NCBI GenBank assembly: GCA_937874445.1
Contig: CALNAL010000158.1
Coordinates: 1 to 15,154, forward strand
Direction of reading: 5' to 3'
Length of the DNA stretch: 15,154 nucleotides
From: an uncultured Acetobacteraceae bacterium
GTDB taxonomy: Bacteria; Pseudomonadota; Alphaproteobacteria; Acetobacterales; Acetobacteraceae
Positions 14,429 to 15,154 of the stretch are shown here, in pieces (position 1 is the first letter of the stretch; each line of letters begins with the position of its first letter). The translations under genes and the position numbers were made by a program. The notes under the pieces are model-generated. The model searched no databases. It worked only from the letters and a program-made list of their open reading frames with translations, and had not been told where the DNA came from.

Positions 14429-15154
14429 ATCGAGCTTCTCCGCCACCGCGCGGAACTTCTCCAGCGCCAGTTCCGGGTTCTCGACGATTTCGGCGGCCAC
14501 CTCGGCGAGCGGGGGCAGGCTGGCGGGGGCGGTGGCGGAGGCGTCCTTGAGCCAGGTGATGTCGAGGTTGAGCTTGTCGCGCGCGGCCAGCTCTTCATAG
14601 GAGAAGCGGCGGAAGCGCTCGCTTTCCGTGCGCTCGTGCCAGCGCTTCCAGGGAAGGAAGGCGGCGACAAAATCGTCGAGGTCGGAGCGGGTCAGCGGAC
14701 GCTCGCGCAGGGTGAAGTTCATGTTGGTGCGGAAGTCGTAGACCCACAGCTCCTCGGTCGCGACGCGAGTGCCGGCGCGGACTCGGTCGAAGAACAGCAC
14801 GTTGGCCTTCACGCCCTGGCTGTAGAAAATGCCGGTGGGCAGGCGCAGCAGGGTGTGGAGGGTGAACTCCTTCAGCAGGCGCCGGCGCAGGGTTTCGCCG
14901 GCGCCGCCCTCGAAGAGCACGTTGTCGGGCAGCACCACGGCGGCGCGGCCGCCGGGAGCGAGGATCGACATGATGTGCTGGAGGAAGTTGAGCTGCTTGT
15001 TGCCGGTGGTGACGGTGAAGTCGTCGCGCACGTAGTCCTGGCGCTCGGTATCGATGGCGCCGTTGTCGCGGACGATGCGGAAGGACTGGCGCTTGCCGAA
15101 GGGCGGGTTGGTGAGCACCACGTCGTAGGAGGCGGTGGGGCGGGCGAGCAGCGC
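14429..15154 (-). CDS. hsdM: type I restriction-modification N6-adenine methyltransferase HsdM, 3' part
   Basis: HsdM is the methylating subunit of type I RM systems and makes N6-methyladenine with HsdS guidance. The gene enters from the right edge, so only the C-terminal half is seen. It includes DVVLTNPPFGKRQ with catalytic motif NPPF (15109-15098), NFLQHIMSILAPGGRAAVVLPDNVLFEG, LLRLPTGIFYSQGVKANVLFFDR and the usual C-terminal helices ending FRAVAEKLD. Homology stops at about 14429, where a run of eight Gs (minus strand) starts. No stop codon follows in frame until 13985, deep in antisense of the previous gene. One base fewer in the G run gives a stop at 14323; one more gives a stop near 13650. 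About 226 residues follow NPPF, near full length for the family, so only the extreme C-terminus and stop appear lost or altered. No hsdS follows. Confidence 0.85.

Noticed and set aside
1..15154. CRISPR array or insertion sequence
   Set aside because: No regularly spaced repeats, no transposase-like product and no terminal inverted repeats with target duplication were found by eye.

Overview
The window reads as high-GC alphaproteobacterial DNA, most plausibly Rhodospirillales/Acetobacterales. The left end is the core block fabH, ihfA, a MerR-family regulator and tRNA-Pro(GGG), an order I know from alphaproteobacterial chromosomes. This is inferred from gene order and protein character, not from a search.

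Layout: 1-724 is the 3' part of fabH. 808-1125 is ihfA. 1122-1646 is a MerR-type regulator overlapping ihfA by ATGA. 1704-1780 is a complete tRNA-Pro with encoded CCA. The DNA character changes right after the tRNA. 2000-2859 (minus) is an antirestriction gene (ardC) broken by one frameshift just before its zinc-protease motif. About 1 kb of mostly non-coding DNA follows. It holds one weak small ORF and, at 3392-3909, a visibly AT-richer stretch with several dyad symmetries. This looks like an accessory island whose left edge is the tRNA-Pro gene.

3910-14393 is a tight five-gene, same-strand operon, the main content of the window. In order it encodes: (1) a 1039-aa UPF1-like superfamily 1 helicase with an N-terminal winged-helix-like segment and a C-terminal Vsr/DUF559-like nuclease domain; (2) a 418-aa protein with one N-terminal membrane helix and a very long coiled coil; (3) a 736-aa protein with an N-terminal membrane helix, a coiled coil of about 290 residues and a McrB-type AAA+ domain; (4) a 516-aa DUF2357/McrC-like protein whose nuclease centre looks degenerate; (5) a 790-aa protein with an Hsp70/actin-like nucleotide-binding domain and a helical C-terminal part. 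Genes overlap by 29, 4 and 4 nt or are 9 nt apart. The gene set matches what I remember of the helicase-bearing CoCoNuTs (coiled-coil nuclease tandems), a McrBC-derived branch of type IV restriction predicted to sense or cleave RNA and/or DNA during phage infection. This version looks membrane-anchored through two separate proteins. Its only convincing nuclease is the domain fused to the helicase.

A convergent type I restriction methyltransferase (hsdM) enters from the right edge. Its recognisable C-terminus ends at a run of eight G/C pairs, 35 bp from the operon's last stop codon. No hsdS lies beyond it, so the five-gene cassette probably landed in or beside a type I restriction-modification locus, making the region a defence island.
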